DNA of 64,000 nucleotides from Streptomyces sp. T12 (GTDB lineage: Bacteria; Actinomycetota; Actinomycetes; Streptomycetales; Streptomycetaceae), in contig NZ_CP117867.1 in NCBI RefSeq assembly GCF_028736035.1, positions 1 to 64,000 of the forward strand. Direction: 5' to 3'. Shown here piece by piece: positions 24,137 through 32,645 of the stretch. Below the pieces are notes generated by a model, which saw nothing but the letters and a program-made list of their open reading frames with translations, was not told the origin of the DNA and did no database searches. The first letter of the stretch is position 1; the number at the start of each line of letters is the position of its first letter. Both the position numbers and the translations under genes were made by a program.

Positions 24137-25807
24137 GTGGCTGCGGCGAAGGAGTCCAAGGCAGCGACACCCACCAGGGCTCAGCGCGCCCTGATCGGGG
24201 TGGTCGTGTTCGGCGCGGTGACCATCGCGGGCATCGGGTTCGCCGGCTCGTACGCGGCCGTCCGCGAACTCGCCGTCAAGAAGGGCTTCGGGAACTTCAG
24301 TTATGTCTTCCCGATCGGCATCGACGCGGGCATCTGCGTCCTGCTCGCCCTCGATCTGCTGCTGACCTGGATCCGGATCCCGTTCCCGCTGCTGCGTCAG
24401 ACGGCGTGGCTGCTGACGGCGGCGACGATCGCCTTCAACGGCGCGTCGGCCTGGCCGGACCCGCTGGGCGTGGGCATGCACGCGGTGATCCCGATCCTGT
24501 TCGTGGTGGCGGTGGAGGCGGCCCGGCACGCGATCGGCCGCATGGCGGACATCACCGCCGACAAGCACATGGAGGGCGTCCGGCTGACCCGCTGGCTCCT
24601 CTCGCCCATCCCCACCTTCCTCCTGTGGCGGCGAATGAAGCTGTGGGAGCTGCGCTCCTACGACCAGGTCATCAAGCTGGAGCAGGAACGTCTCGTCTAC
24701 CAGGCGAGGCTCAGGTCCCGCTTCGGCCGTGCCTGGCGTAAGAAGGCGCCAGTGGAGTCCCTGATGCCGCTGCGGTTGGCCCGCTACGGCGTGCCCCTGC
24801 AGGAGACAGCTTCGGCCGGACTAGCCGCCTCGGGCCTTGAGCCGTTGCCACTGCTGCACGCAGAGACCCACGCCACCGTGGAACGCCCCGAGCTGGCCGA
24901 ACTCACCCCTGCGGCCGCCGAGGTGGAGAAGCCGAGCGTGGACACTGCCAGTCCCCGGGAGATGGAGCCGGACGCTGGGCAGCCGGCTTCCGAGGACCTG
25001 GCCGCGCAGGCCGAGCAGCTCGCCGCCCTCGACCTCCGCCTCGCGTACGACTACTTCGTCACCTACTACGGCGAGCGCCCAGATGCCCGAACGTTCGCCG
25101 AGTTCCTTGCTACCGCGTACCAGATCGCCGACCCCGCTACCGGGGGGCCGGTCGCGGAGGCGCTCCTGCTGCCGATCCTGGCGCAGCTTGATCAGGCCGA
25201 GCCGTCCGGACAGCGGGGGAGTGCGCTACCCGCTCCAGCCCTCGCTGCCGACGTCCAAAACCAGTGGGCTGGTCACGACCACGCAATCGAGACGTTCCAG
25301 CGAGCCCCGGTCGCCCCGCCGTCACCGCAGAACGACGCCGCATTGGAATCCCCCCAGGACTGGAATGCTGCGCCGAGCACTGCACAGCGCCAGGAACTGG
25401 AAGATTCCAACCCCGCATTCCAAGGCAGCCCGGCCGAGGTGGCCGGCACGCCCGCCGACCGCACTGGCGGCAGCAACCGGCTCCACGTCCAGATGCGCAT
25501 CCCCGCTCAGCCCGACGGCCTCGCCCCCGACGCCACCTCCGGCCCCGAGCGGGTGGATGAGGAGGACGCTCTCACCGACGAGGCGACGGAGCGCGATGGG
25601 GAAAACCGAGACGAGACGCCCGAGGGCCTCAAGGGCATCGACTTGGTGCAGTGGCACTACCAGCGCCTGCCCGACGAGATGCGGAAGCTGTCGGCAAACA
25701 AGCTCGCCCCCCAGCTCGCCGAGCTGATGCCCGGCTACACCGTCGGCTCCGTCCGCAAGTACATCGGCGATCTCCGCCGGGCGGCGAAGGAGTCCGCGAG
25801 GGCGTGA
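24137..25807 (+). CDS. DUF2637 membrane protein 2
   Basis: A 556-residue protein from GTG at 24137, preceded by GGGAGGG. Residues about 15-140 form the same four-segment DUF2637 domain as the protein at 14025 (GIGFAGSYAAVRELA, PIGIDAGICVLLALDLLL, WLLTAATIAFNGASAW, AVIPILFVVAVEAARHA). A shared cytosolic motif follows: RLTRWLLSPIPTFLLWRRM. The long tail is acidic and Pro-rich; the last 60 residues form a helical domain that could bind a partner. The 3' third of the gene carries the first copies of the TTGGAA array. Confidence 0.85.
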   Translation: MAAAKESKAATPTRAQRALIGVVVFGAVTIAGIGFAGSYAAVRELAVKKGFGNFSYVFPIGIDAGICVLLALDLLLTWIRIPFPLLRQTAWLLTAATIAFNGASAWPDPLGVGMHAVIPILFVVAVEAARHAIGRMADITADKHMEGVRLTRWLLSPIPTFLLWRRMKLWELRSYDQVIKLEQERLVYQARLRSRFGRAWRKKAPVESLMPLRLARYGVPLQETASAGLAASGLEPLPLLHAETHATVERPELAELTPAAAEVEKPSVDTASPREMEPDAGQPASEDLAAQAEQLAALDLRLAYDYFVTYYGERPDARTFAEFLATAYQIADPATGGPVAEALLLPILAQLDQAEPSGQRGSALPAPALAADVQNQWAGHDHAIETFQRAPVAPPSPQNDAALESPQDWNAAPSTAQRQELEDSNPAFQGSPAEVAGTPADRTGGSNRLHVQMRIPAQPDGLAPDATSGPERVDEEDALTDEATERDGENRDETPEGLKGIDLVQWHYQRLPDEMRKLSANKLAPQLAELMPGYTVGSVRKYIGDLRRAAKESARA

Positions 25808-26260
25808 GTTCCAACCGATCCGACCGGCCGCGCTGGGACGTTGGAATGTCCGTCCGCCGCCGGTTGGAACGGCTCCTCAACCGGCCCCTGCCGAGTCCGG
25901 GTGAAGGGCCGAACTCTGCTCTGGGTACCCCTCTCCCCGGCCGCTGCTCCGCCGCCGGAGACTCCCGCCCCCGTGGCTAGCCGCTGGCCGAGTAACTCGT
26001 TGGAAAACGCGGTGACCTGCAATTTTCCAACTTTCCAACGGGAGGGCGACAGGCGGGCACCCGGTGTCAGCACCGGCTCGCGGCGCTCAGACCGGGCAGG
26101 CCAAGGGCCGCGCAACCGAGCGACGCAGGTCCGATGGAATGCCGGTGCGGTGCCTCGATCAGCACAACCGCGGGGAGTTGGAACGAACAGCCCGTGCCGG
26201 GGTGGAATGCAGCCGGACCGCGAGGGACGCCACGTTGGAATGCTCCGCCGCCGATTCCAA
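25343..26260. repeat. Array of TTGGAA hexamers
   Basis: Twelve exact TTGGAA/TTCCAA hexamers start at 25343, 25405, 25418, 25809, 25841, 25864, 26000, 26025, 26033, 26178, 26235 and 26255, with near-copies (TGGAAT) at 25361, 26135 and 26203. They run from the DUF2637 gene into the 950-base gap before tcpC. In DNA of about 70 percent GC, well under one would be expected. Some form pairs: TTGGAAT-N12-ATTCCAA at 26235-26260, and TTCCAA twice at 26025-26038. The gap holds no convincing gene. An origin of transfer, centromere or multi-site operator is possible. Confidence 0.7.
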
Positions 26261-26540
26261 ACTCCCGCCCCACCGGCCACCGTCGTGGGCTATCGCCGGG
26301 AACGGCCAGCAACATGTGACCGATCCCGCGAGGGCCCGATCGGCGCCGTGTCGGAAGCGTGGATTCTCGTGCGCACCCTGCGGCGTAGCCGCCGATCCCG
26401 CTCTGCCTCAGGTTGGCACCGCCACCCTGAACCGCTCACCGGGCGACCAGTTCGGCGCGCAGCGGACCGCACCGAATACCGTGCCGGGCGGGTGGCGGTA
26501 AGCGCACACGATCCGCCGCTCACCGCCCATCAAACCGGCT

Positions 26541-26728
26541 CTGACCTGCGGTGGTGAGTACGGGACGGGGTCGCTTACCACGGCCGAGCCCACTTACCAC
26601 GCCACTTACCACCAGGCTCGCGCTCACTTACCACGCCTGGCCAGGGCGGGAGTTATGGGCTTGTGACAGCTCAGGGCCGCTGGTGGCAAGCGGGGCGGTA
26701 AGCAACCGGACGAACAGTGACGGCACAG
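26541..26728 (+). promoter_or_regulatory. Shared promoter/operator block, copy B
   Basis: It begins CTGACCTGCGGTGGTGAGTA, followed by four RCTTACCAC repeats (26573, 26592, 26604, 26626), GCGGGAGTTATGGGCTTGTGAC, GGTGGCAAGCGGGGCGGTAAGC and AACAGTGACGGCACAG. The start of tcpC is 33 bases downstream. Copies A and C have the same order. Confidence 0.75.
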
Positions 26729-26760
26729 ACCAACTCCCTCTGCACATCGAGGAGCCGTCC

Positions 26761-27897
26761 ATGCTCACCTCCCGCCTGCGCCGAGACCGGCGCCGTCCCA
26801 CGAGCGGCGAACCCGTCGCCCCGAGCCCGCTGCCGCGGACGCGGTCGCTGCCCGTCCGTCGCAGCGCCCTGGTCCGCACTGCGGTGTGGATCGCCTTGGC
26901 CGCCGGCCCGCTGGGACTGATGGCCAGCTGCGCCCGCCCCGACCCGGGCGTGCCCAGCCAGAACACTCCCAAGGCCGCGGCCGCCGACAAGACGCAGGCC
27001 TCGCCGGACCCGGCCGGCTACGCCGAGCTGGTGCTCGACCTGTGGCTGCGCAGCGGCAGTGGCGAGGGCAACGCGGCCGCCACGGAGCTGCACACGATGG
27101 CGCCCGCGCTGCAGCCACCCGCGTGGGGCGAGCATGCGCCGGACGTCGAGCGCCTGGCCGCGGTGCGCAGCCTGCGCCAGTCCGACACCGGCTGGTCGGT
27201 GACCCTGGCCGTCCTCTTCAAGGCACCCGCCGCGGCGGCGGACCAGGACGACGCGCCCCCGGCCGACAGCAGCCTGCGGTACTTCGCGCTGCCGCTCGTC
27301 CTGAAGGACACCGGCAGCAGGCCCGGCGTCGCCCAGTCCTTCGCCGTCACTGCGGCCCCCATGGAGGTGGCTGGCCCTGCCGTGCTGGACGAGGTGGCCG
27401 ACCCGTACGGCACGACCGTGCCGGACACCTCGCTCCTGGCCACCACGGTGGGCGAGTTCCTGACCTCCTACCTGAAGGTCGAGGAGGGCGCCGAGCGCTA
27501 CCTGGCCCCGGGCGTGACGCTGCCCGCACTTGTCTCGGCCTCCTTCACCGACGTGCAGGTCGACGAGATCCGTGCCGTCGAGCGCACGGACGGCGCGGTC
27601 GGCGCGGACGGCACGAGCGTCCGCGTCCGGGTGCAGATCACCGCGACGGACGGGGGAGGCGGGCAGTGGCCGCTGTCGTACGCCCTGAAGCTGACGGCCC
27701 GCGACGGTCGCTGGGAGGTCACTGCGCTGCAGTCCGGGCTGGAGAGCACTGACACGAAGGAGAAGGAGGGCGGTAGCAGCACCGTCACGGTGACGCCGTC
27801 CACGACCGACACCACCGCGGACGCCCCCTCCAGCTCCACCGGTGTGCTCACCGTCCGTCCGGCCGTCCGCGTCGCGGGCTGGGAGGTGGCCGCGTGA
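26761..27897 (+). CDS. TcpC/VirB8-like conjugation protein
   Basis: A 378-residue bitopic membrane protein. The ATG follows GAGGAGCCGTCC. A basic cytoplasmic tail (1-40) and one membrane helix near 40-60 (TAVWIALAAGPLGLMASC) precede two extracellular NTF2-like domains, as in TcpC of pCW3, the VirB8-like scaffold of Gram-positive type IV secretion. The segment TVGEFLTSYLKVEEGAERYLAPG is typical of the second domain. The tail is Ser/Thr-rich. It begins the operon 26761-31817; the next gene overlaps its stop. Confidence 0.8.
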   Translation: MLTSRLRRDRRRPTSGEPVAPSPLPRTRSLPVRRSALVRTAVWIALAAGPLGLMASCARPDPGVPSQNTPKAAAADKTQASPDPAGYAELVLDLWLRSGSGEGNAAATELHTMAPALQPPAWGEHAPDVERLAAVRSLRQSDTGWSVTLAVLFKAPAAAADQDDAPPADSSLRYFALPLVLKDTGSRPGVAQSFAVTAAPMEVAGPAVLDEVADPYGTTVPDTSLLATTVGEFLTSYLKVEEGAERYLAPGVTLPALVSASFTDVQVDEIRAVERTDGAVGADGTSVRVRVQITATDGGGGQWPLSYALKLTARDGRWEVTALQSGLESTDTKEKEGGSSTVTVTPSTTDTTADAPSSSTGVLTVRPAVRVAGWEVAA

Positions 27898-28226
27898 AGA
27901 GCGTGATCCTGGCGGGCGAGTTCGAGGACATCGGCGACCACCTGCTCAATGTGGGCAACGGGTGGGCGGAGGGCTCGCTCAAGTTCGGCCTGCTGGCCAT
28001 CGTCGTCGTTACGATCATCAAGAAGTTCTCGATGAAGGCGGGCATCGGCGCGCTCATCGGGCTCGTCATCGCCAACGGCATCTACAACGGCCGCACCGAC
28101 ATCTCCGACGCCGTCACCGACGAGGTGACCAACATCAAGGGTGCACCGGCCGTGCACGCGCCCCTGGTCCCCGGGCCCGGCACCACGAAGCCGACGGCAC
28201 CAGCGGCGGGCGGTGAACGCGCGTGA
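27894..28226 (+). CDS. Small conjugation membrane protein (TcpD-like position)
   Basis: A 110-residue protein starting at the GTG overlapping the previous stop. One or two hydrophobic segments lie near residues 30-65 (FGLLAIVVVTIIKKF and AGIGALIGLVIANGIYNG), followed by a Pro/Ala tail. Position between VirB8-like and TcpE-like genes suggests it is a subunit of the secretion channel, comparable to TcpD. Sequence alone gives no firm family. Confidence 0.7.
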   Translation: MKSVILAGEFEDIGDHLLNVGNGWAEGSLKFGLLAIVVVTIIKKFSMKAGIGALIGLVIANGIYNGRTDISDAVTDEVTNIKGAPAVHAPLVPGPGTTKPTAPAAGGERA

Positions 28227-28828
28227 GCACACCAGTTATCGCGGCGCGGGTCGGCCGCAGCTACACCCGCGCCCGCCGTCACCCCTGGGTCCTGGGCAAG
28301 GTCGGCGACTGGACGCTGCCGCTGGGCCCCTACACCCCCGCCCAGCTCGTCATCGCCGCCGGCGGTATCTACGTACTGATCAAGACGTTCGCGTGGTGGT
28401 CCTTCATGGGGCCGGTGCCGGTGATCGCTCTCGGTGTCGCCGTGTGGGCGGTGCGCGCCAGCCGGATCGGCGGCCGCTCCCCGCTGTGGATCGCCTACGG
28501 CTGGGCGCTGTACGCGCTGCAGCCTTCGGCCGGCCGCATAAGCGGCCGCAGCGTCCGCGAGCGCCGCCCCCGCGTCCTTACCGGCAGCATCCTCATCGAG
28601 GAGACCACCGCACCCGACGCCCAGGGAGACGGACTCCCCACCGGCCGCCGTACCGCGACCGCCGTCCGCCGCCCGCGCCGCGCACCGGCCGCCCCCACTG
28701 TGCGGAAGACGACCGCGTGCCGCCGCGGCCGCCGCCGTCCAACCACCGGCCGGCCCGTGCCGGCTGCCCGCCCAGTGCCCACGCCTGTGCAGCAGCTGCT
28801 GCGCCGCCAGCAGGGGGTGGGACGGTGA
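28223..28828 (+). CDS. TcpE/PrgI-like membrane protein
   Basis: A 201-residue protein; GTG in GTGA overlap. Two hydrophobic segments near 38-55 and 60-80 (PAQLVIAAGGIYVLIKTF and GPVPVIALGVAVWAVRA) form a hairpin like TcpE/PrgI proteins, which in Gram-positive systems precede the VirB4 ATPase gene, as here. The last 90 residues are Arg/Pro-rich and probably cytosolic. Its stop overlaps the GTG of the VirB4-like gene. Confidence 0.7.
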   Translation: MSTPVIAARVGRSYTRARRHPWVLGKVGDWTLPLGPYTPAQLVIAAGGIYVLIKTFAWWSFMGPVPVIALGVAVWAVRASRIGGRSPLWIAYGWALYALQPSAGRISGRSVRERRPRVLTGSILIEETTAPDAQGDGLPTGRRTATAVRRPRRAPAAPTVRKTTACRRGRRRPTTGRPVPAARPVPTPVQQLLRRQQGVGR

Positions 28829-31500
28829 AGGTCGCGATCCGGCACGTGGTCGACAACATCGTGTGGTCCACCTCCGGCACCGTGTGGGCGATCTGGCACG
28901 TCACGCCGCAGGGCTCGCGTTACATGGACGACCACACCCGTGACGAGCTCCTGGACCAGGTCACCTCCCTGGTCCGCTCACTGCCCGGCGAGGCCCGCCT
29001 GTTCGGGCTGTGCGCGCGCGTGGACCCGGGAGAGGTCGTGGCGCGCACCGTCACCGGCATCGACTACCGGCGCCACCCGTACTGGGCCGAGGTCGCCGAG
29101 GCGCAGCTGCATCTGCTGGCGGGGGAGGACCTTAACTCGCCCGTGGAGATGTACCGGCGCACCCTGTGGCTGGCCGTCCCGCTCGAGGCGGGAGGGGCGC
29201 GGGCGGAGCTGTCCGCGGCCTTCGCCTCGGCCTGGGCCGAGATCGCAGCCACTCTCGGCCTGCCCCCTGCCCCGGTCCCCGCCCACGAAGTCGAGGAGTA
29301 CCAGCAGCGCGCCCGCCAGCTGCTGGCCGAGCTGGGCGGCGGGCTCGCCCTGCGCCCGGCCCGCCCCGCGGAGATCGTGTGGATGCATCAGCACGCCGTC
29401 GCGCGCGGCCTGGACGAGCCGCTGCTCACCGAGGCCGAGCACTCCGGGCTGCGGGGCAGCCGCCTGGTCAGCGGCGTCCTGCGCGCTCCCACGCACGCGG
29501 ACCTCGGTCACGTACGGCTGCTGGAAGGCGGCTTCGACGAGGACGACACCACCGACCGTACGGCGGCCAAGCCGGCGCCCCGAACGCGCGGCCGCCGCAA
29601 GAAGAAGACGGCGAGTCTGGTGGGACGTCGCTGGCTGCAGGTGGAATCTGAGGCCGGCTGCTCCTACCAGGCACACCTCGTGCTCGCGGAGATGCCCAGA
29701 AAGTTCAACGCCGTCAGCGGTGCCTTCCTGGCCCGGCTGGACCAGATGCCGTTCGGCGTCGACTGGGTCGTCGACATGCGACTCATTCCCACCGAGAAGG
29801 TCGTCGAGGAGGTCCGCAAGAAGAAGCGGGACCTGGTCGACCAGGCCGAGCAGTACTCTGCCCAGCGCGCCACCGGGCTGCCGGAACAGATCCACGACGC
29901 CGCCGAAGACCTCGGGGATCTGGACGCGCGGGCCGCCCGCACCAGCGTCGAGGTCGAGGTCCAGGCGGTGACCGCCATGACGGTGTGGGCGGACACGGCC
30001 GACGCATGCGACCGCCGGGCCCGTGCGCTCCAAACGCGGCTGCGCGGCGACAACTACCGGCTGCTGCGCCCCGTCGGCGGCCAGGAGGAACTCTTCACGC
30101 TCACGCTGCCCGCCACCCAGGCCCCGGCGGCCACCCGCCTGCAGTACACCCAGCACGAACTGGGGGAGGACTGGGCGATGCACGGCGCCTTCAGCGGGCA
30201 CGGGTTCGGTGACCCCACCGGCGCCATGATCGGGTTCAGCCAGGACGTCGGCACCGTCAGCCCCATCCTGCTGGACATTGCCAACGCCCCCCGCGCCAAC
30301 GCCTCCGCATCCTTCGGGATCGCCGGCGATCTGGGCGGCGGCAAGAGCGTCCTGCTCAAACTGATCGCATCCAGCGTCGTCGACCGCGGCGGCCGCGTCA
30401 TCGCCATCGACCGCACCAAGCGCCGCGAATGGGCCGCCTTCGCCCAGAGCGCCGCCCCGGGCCGCAGCCAAGTCGTCGACGCTGCGCGGGCCGAGCTGTC
30501 AATTGACCCCTTGAGGGTCTTCGACGATCCAGCCGTCGGCGCCCGCTACGCGCTCAGCTATCTCACCGTCCAGCTCGGCCTCGGACCGCTGACCGAGTAC
30601 GGCGCCCTGCTGAAGAAAGCCGTCACTACCGCGAGCGAGTCCTCGTTCCCGTGCATGGCCCAAGTGATCATCGCCCTGGAGGAGATGGCCGCAGGCGAAG
30701 GGCCACGGGCCCAGCGCGCCGCCTCCCTGGTCGAATGGCTCGCGGTCGCCGCCGACGAACCGCTCGCCGCCGCAGTCTTCGACCCCGACTTGCCCCCGCT
30801 CGACATGAGCTCCGCCTCCGGAGCATCCAGCGACTTCGTCGTCATCACCACCGCCGGCCTGACCCTGCCGCCCCGGGAGGCGGTGACCGACCCCGAGCTG
30901 ATGCGCAATCAGCCGCTGGAGGCACTGATCGGCCGCGCCGTGCTCTACCTCATCGCGGCGATCGCCCGCGAGACAGCCTTCACCGACGCCCGGTTCACCC
31001 TGCTGCCCCTGGACGAGGCGTACTGGCTCACCTCCTCCGCCGAGGGCCAGGCCCTGGTGGACGAAATCGTCTACGACGGCCGCAAACACGGCGCCGGGGT
31101 GGGCCTGGGCTGCCACGACGTCCGCGAACTGGGCAACTCCACCGCCCGAGGACTGCTCGCCTACCGCTTCTTGAGCCGTACCGCCGATCCGGTGCTGGCG
31201 GCGCGCGGCCTGGAATGGCTCGGCCTGCCCGGAGACGACGAGGCCCTCCTGCGCATGGTCACCAAAGACCTGTCCCCGTTCGGCAAGACCGAGCGGGCCG
31301 GCGAAATCCTCGGCCGCGACCCGCGGATGCAGATCGGAAGGTTCAAGGTCCTCGTCCCGAACGTCGACCGCCTGCTGCAGGACATCTTCACCACCCCCGA
31401 AGACACCCCACCCACCGACACCCCAGCCCTCCGTGACGAGCTGCTCCTTCCCCACGCAACCCCCGCAGCCATAGACCACCTGTCTGCGATCCGGAGCTGA
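28825..31500 (+). CDS. VirB4-like conjugation ATPase
   Basis: An 891-residue ATPase from the GTG at 28825 that overlaps the previous stop. The first 480 residues are the VirB4 N-terminal domain. Walker A GDLGGGKS at 501-508 follows FGIA; Walker B LLPLDEAYW at 726-734 is characteristic of VirB4/TcpF/TraU-type motors. The downstream GRKHGAGVGLGCHDVREL matches the sensor region. It energises assembly of the secretion channel at the membrane. The upstream part of the open frame (28141-28824) overlaps other genes and is not used. Confidence 0.9.
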   Translation: MKVAIRHVVDNIVWSTSGTVWAIWHVTPQGSRYMDDHTRDELLDQVTSLVRSLPGEARLFGLCARVDPGEVVARTVTGIDYRRHPYWAEVAEAQLHLLAGEDLNSPVEMYRRTLWLAVPLEAGGARAELSAAFASAWAEIAATLGLPPAPVPAHEVEEYQQRARQLLAELGGGLALRPARPAEIVWMHQHAVARGLDEPLLTEAEHSGLRGSRLVSGVLRAPTHADLGHVRLLEGGFDEDDTTDRTAAKPAPRTRGRRKKKTASLVGRRWLQVESEAGCSYQAHLVLAEMPRKFNAVSGAFLARLDQMPFGVDWVVDMRLIPTEKVVEEVRKKKRDLVDQAEQYSAQRATGLPEQIHDAAEDLGDLDARAARTSVEVEVQAVTAMTVWADTADACDRRARALQTRLRGDNYRLLRPVGGQEELFTLTLPATQAPAATRLQYTQHELGEDWAMHGAFSGHGFGDPTGAMIGFSQDVGTVSPILLDIANAPRANASASFGIAGDLGGGKSVLLKLIASSVVDRGGRVIAIDRTKRREWAAFAQSAAPGRSQVVDAARAELSIDPLRVFDDPAVGARYALSYLTVQLGLGPLTEYGALLKKAVTTASESSFPCMAQVIIALEEMAAGEGPRAQRAASLVEWLAVAADEPLAAAVFDPDLPPLDMSSASGASSDFVVITTAGLTLPPREAVTDPELMRNQPLEALIGRAVLYLIAAIARETAFTDARFTLLPLDEAYWLTSSAEGQALVDEIVYDGRKHGAGVGLGCHDVRELGNSTARGLLAYRFLSRTADPVLAARGLEWLGLPGDDEALLRMVTKDLSPFGKTERAGEILGRDPRMQIGRFKVLVPNVDRLLQDIFTTPEDTPPTDTPALRDELLLPHATPAAIDHLSAIRS

Positions 31501-31502
31501 CC

Positions 31503-31817
31503 ATGACCTGGGCCATCTCCCATGGCACCCGCGAGGGAGGCCAGTTCTCCTGCGCCTACAGCTCGATGGCGACCCTCGCCCAGCACCTGGCACACGTGCT
31601 GTCCGCCGCCGAATGGCGCTCGATCCGGCGACTGTTCTGCCGTCCCCCGGGCGCCCCGATCAGGGTGCACCCCGTCGATGCCAGCCGCATCGCTGACCTC
31701 CTCTTCAAGGCCTCCAACCACAAGCTCATGCCCGACGTCTGGGCGGTCATGGCCTACGACCTGGCCATGACCGCCGGACGCGCAGCGGGCTCTCGCGAAC
31801 CGTGGACGTGGACCTGA
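31503..31817 (+). CDS. Hypothetical small protein after VirB4
   Basis: A 104-residue soluble protein, beginning 2 bases after the VirB4-like stop. It is helical with central hydrophobic residues (YSSMATLAQHLAHVLSAAEWRSIRRLFC) and no membrane segment. I do not recognise a family with confidence. It closes the operon begun at 26761. Confidence 0.6.
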   Translation: MTWAISHGTREGGQFSCAYSSMATLAQHLAHVLSAAEWRSIRRLFCRPPGAPIRVHPVDASRIADLLFKASNHKLMPDVWAVMAYDLAMTAGRAAGSREPWTWT

Positions 31818-31976
31818 GTGAGCCACCCCTTCGCGGGGCCTCACGTGCCCCGCGAAGGGGGGCGCACGAAATTCCACACCTTCGACACGGAGCCGTGGGC
31901 GCGGCTGCCTGCCGCCAGGCCGCCGCTCCCTGACTGACCCCGCTGAAATTCCCGGGCGTGCCGTGTATCTGAGGCC

Positions 31977-32109
31977 GCTCACCACGCCACTCACCACCGG
32001 CTCGGCGCTCACTTACCACGCTGGCCGGTACTGGAGTTATGGGCTTGTGACGGCTCAGGGCCACCGGTGGCAAGCGAGGCGGTAAGCGCCCGGGCGAAGA
32101 GTGACGGCA
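31977..32109 (+). promoter_or_regulatory. Shared promoter/operator block, copy C
   Basis: CTCACCAC twice and ACTTACCACG, then GGAGTTATGGGCTTGTGACGG, GGTGGCAAGCGAGGCGGTAAGC and GAGTGACGGCACAG. It aligns with copy B base for base over long parts. The next start (32154) has the same ribosome site, GAGGAGCCATCC, as tcpC. The rest of the 335-base gap 31818-32153 holds no other feature that I see. Confidence 0.75.
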
Positions 32110-32153
32110 CAGCCTCATCCCCCCTCCTTCTTTCGTACGCCGAGGAGCCATCC

Positions 32154-32645
32154 ATGCCCGTCCCCGTCCTGCGCCGCTGCCCCGGCCATGCCGCCGCCCC
32201 GGCGCCCCACCACCCCAACCGCCACGGCCACCACCCCCTGGCGCCGCTTTCGTCCACCGCTTCCGGCCCCTCCTCGGAGTACGCGATGAGCGACACCTTT
32301 GCCCCCCGTCGCGCGCGCCACCTCGTCACCGCGCTGGCGCTGCTGCTGACCGCAGCCGGGATAGTGGCCGTCCTCGTGATGGCCCACGGGGTCCCCGAGG
32401 TCTGGTGGCCACAGACCGGCCACGCCTTCACCCCCACGGCCACGCCGGCTGCCGCGGTGGGCGACACGGCAGCGGCCAGCGACCCGTGCGACCTGATCGT
32501 CGGCCCCGCCTACGACTACTGCCGACGCGGCACCAACTCCCCGGCCCCATCCGGCGGCGGCATCACCCGAACCGGCGCGCTGCTCCTGCTCCCCGCGCTG
32601 CTCGGCATCGGCGTCCTGCTGTACCGCCGCCGGAGCCGGTCGTGA
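32154..32645 (+). CDS. Small membrane protein with CDLIxGPA motif
   Basis: A 163-residue protein; start chosen by GAGGAGCCATCC, matching tcpC. Hydrophobic segments near 58-78 (LVTALALLLTAAGIVAVLVMA) and 140-157 (TGALLLLPALLGIGVLL) flank an extracellular part that contains CDLIVGPAYDYC at 112-123. The same Cys-framed motif occurs three times in the next protein, so the two probably interact or were derived from one another. The stop overlaps the next GTG. Function unknown within the transfer system. Confidence 0.65.
   Translation: MPVPVLRRCPGHAAAPAPHHPNRHGHHPLAPLSSTASGPSSEYAMSDTFAPRRARHLVTALALLLTAAGIVAVLVMAHGVPEVWWPQTGHAFTPTATPAAAVGDTAAASDPCDLIVGPAYDYCRRGTNSPAPSGGGITRTGALLLLPALLGIGVLLYRRRSRS

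Noticed and set aside
25841..26557. Plus-strand frames in the TTGGAA region (238 and 145 codons)
   Set aside because: Repetitive, Arg-rich translations with no ribosome site; the repeat array explains the sequence better.
28978..30471. Long minus-strand frame opposite the VirB4-like gene
   Set aside because: The plus-strand ATPase motifs are certain; the antisense frame is Gly/Val/Arg-rich without domains.
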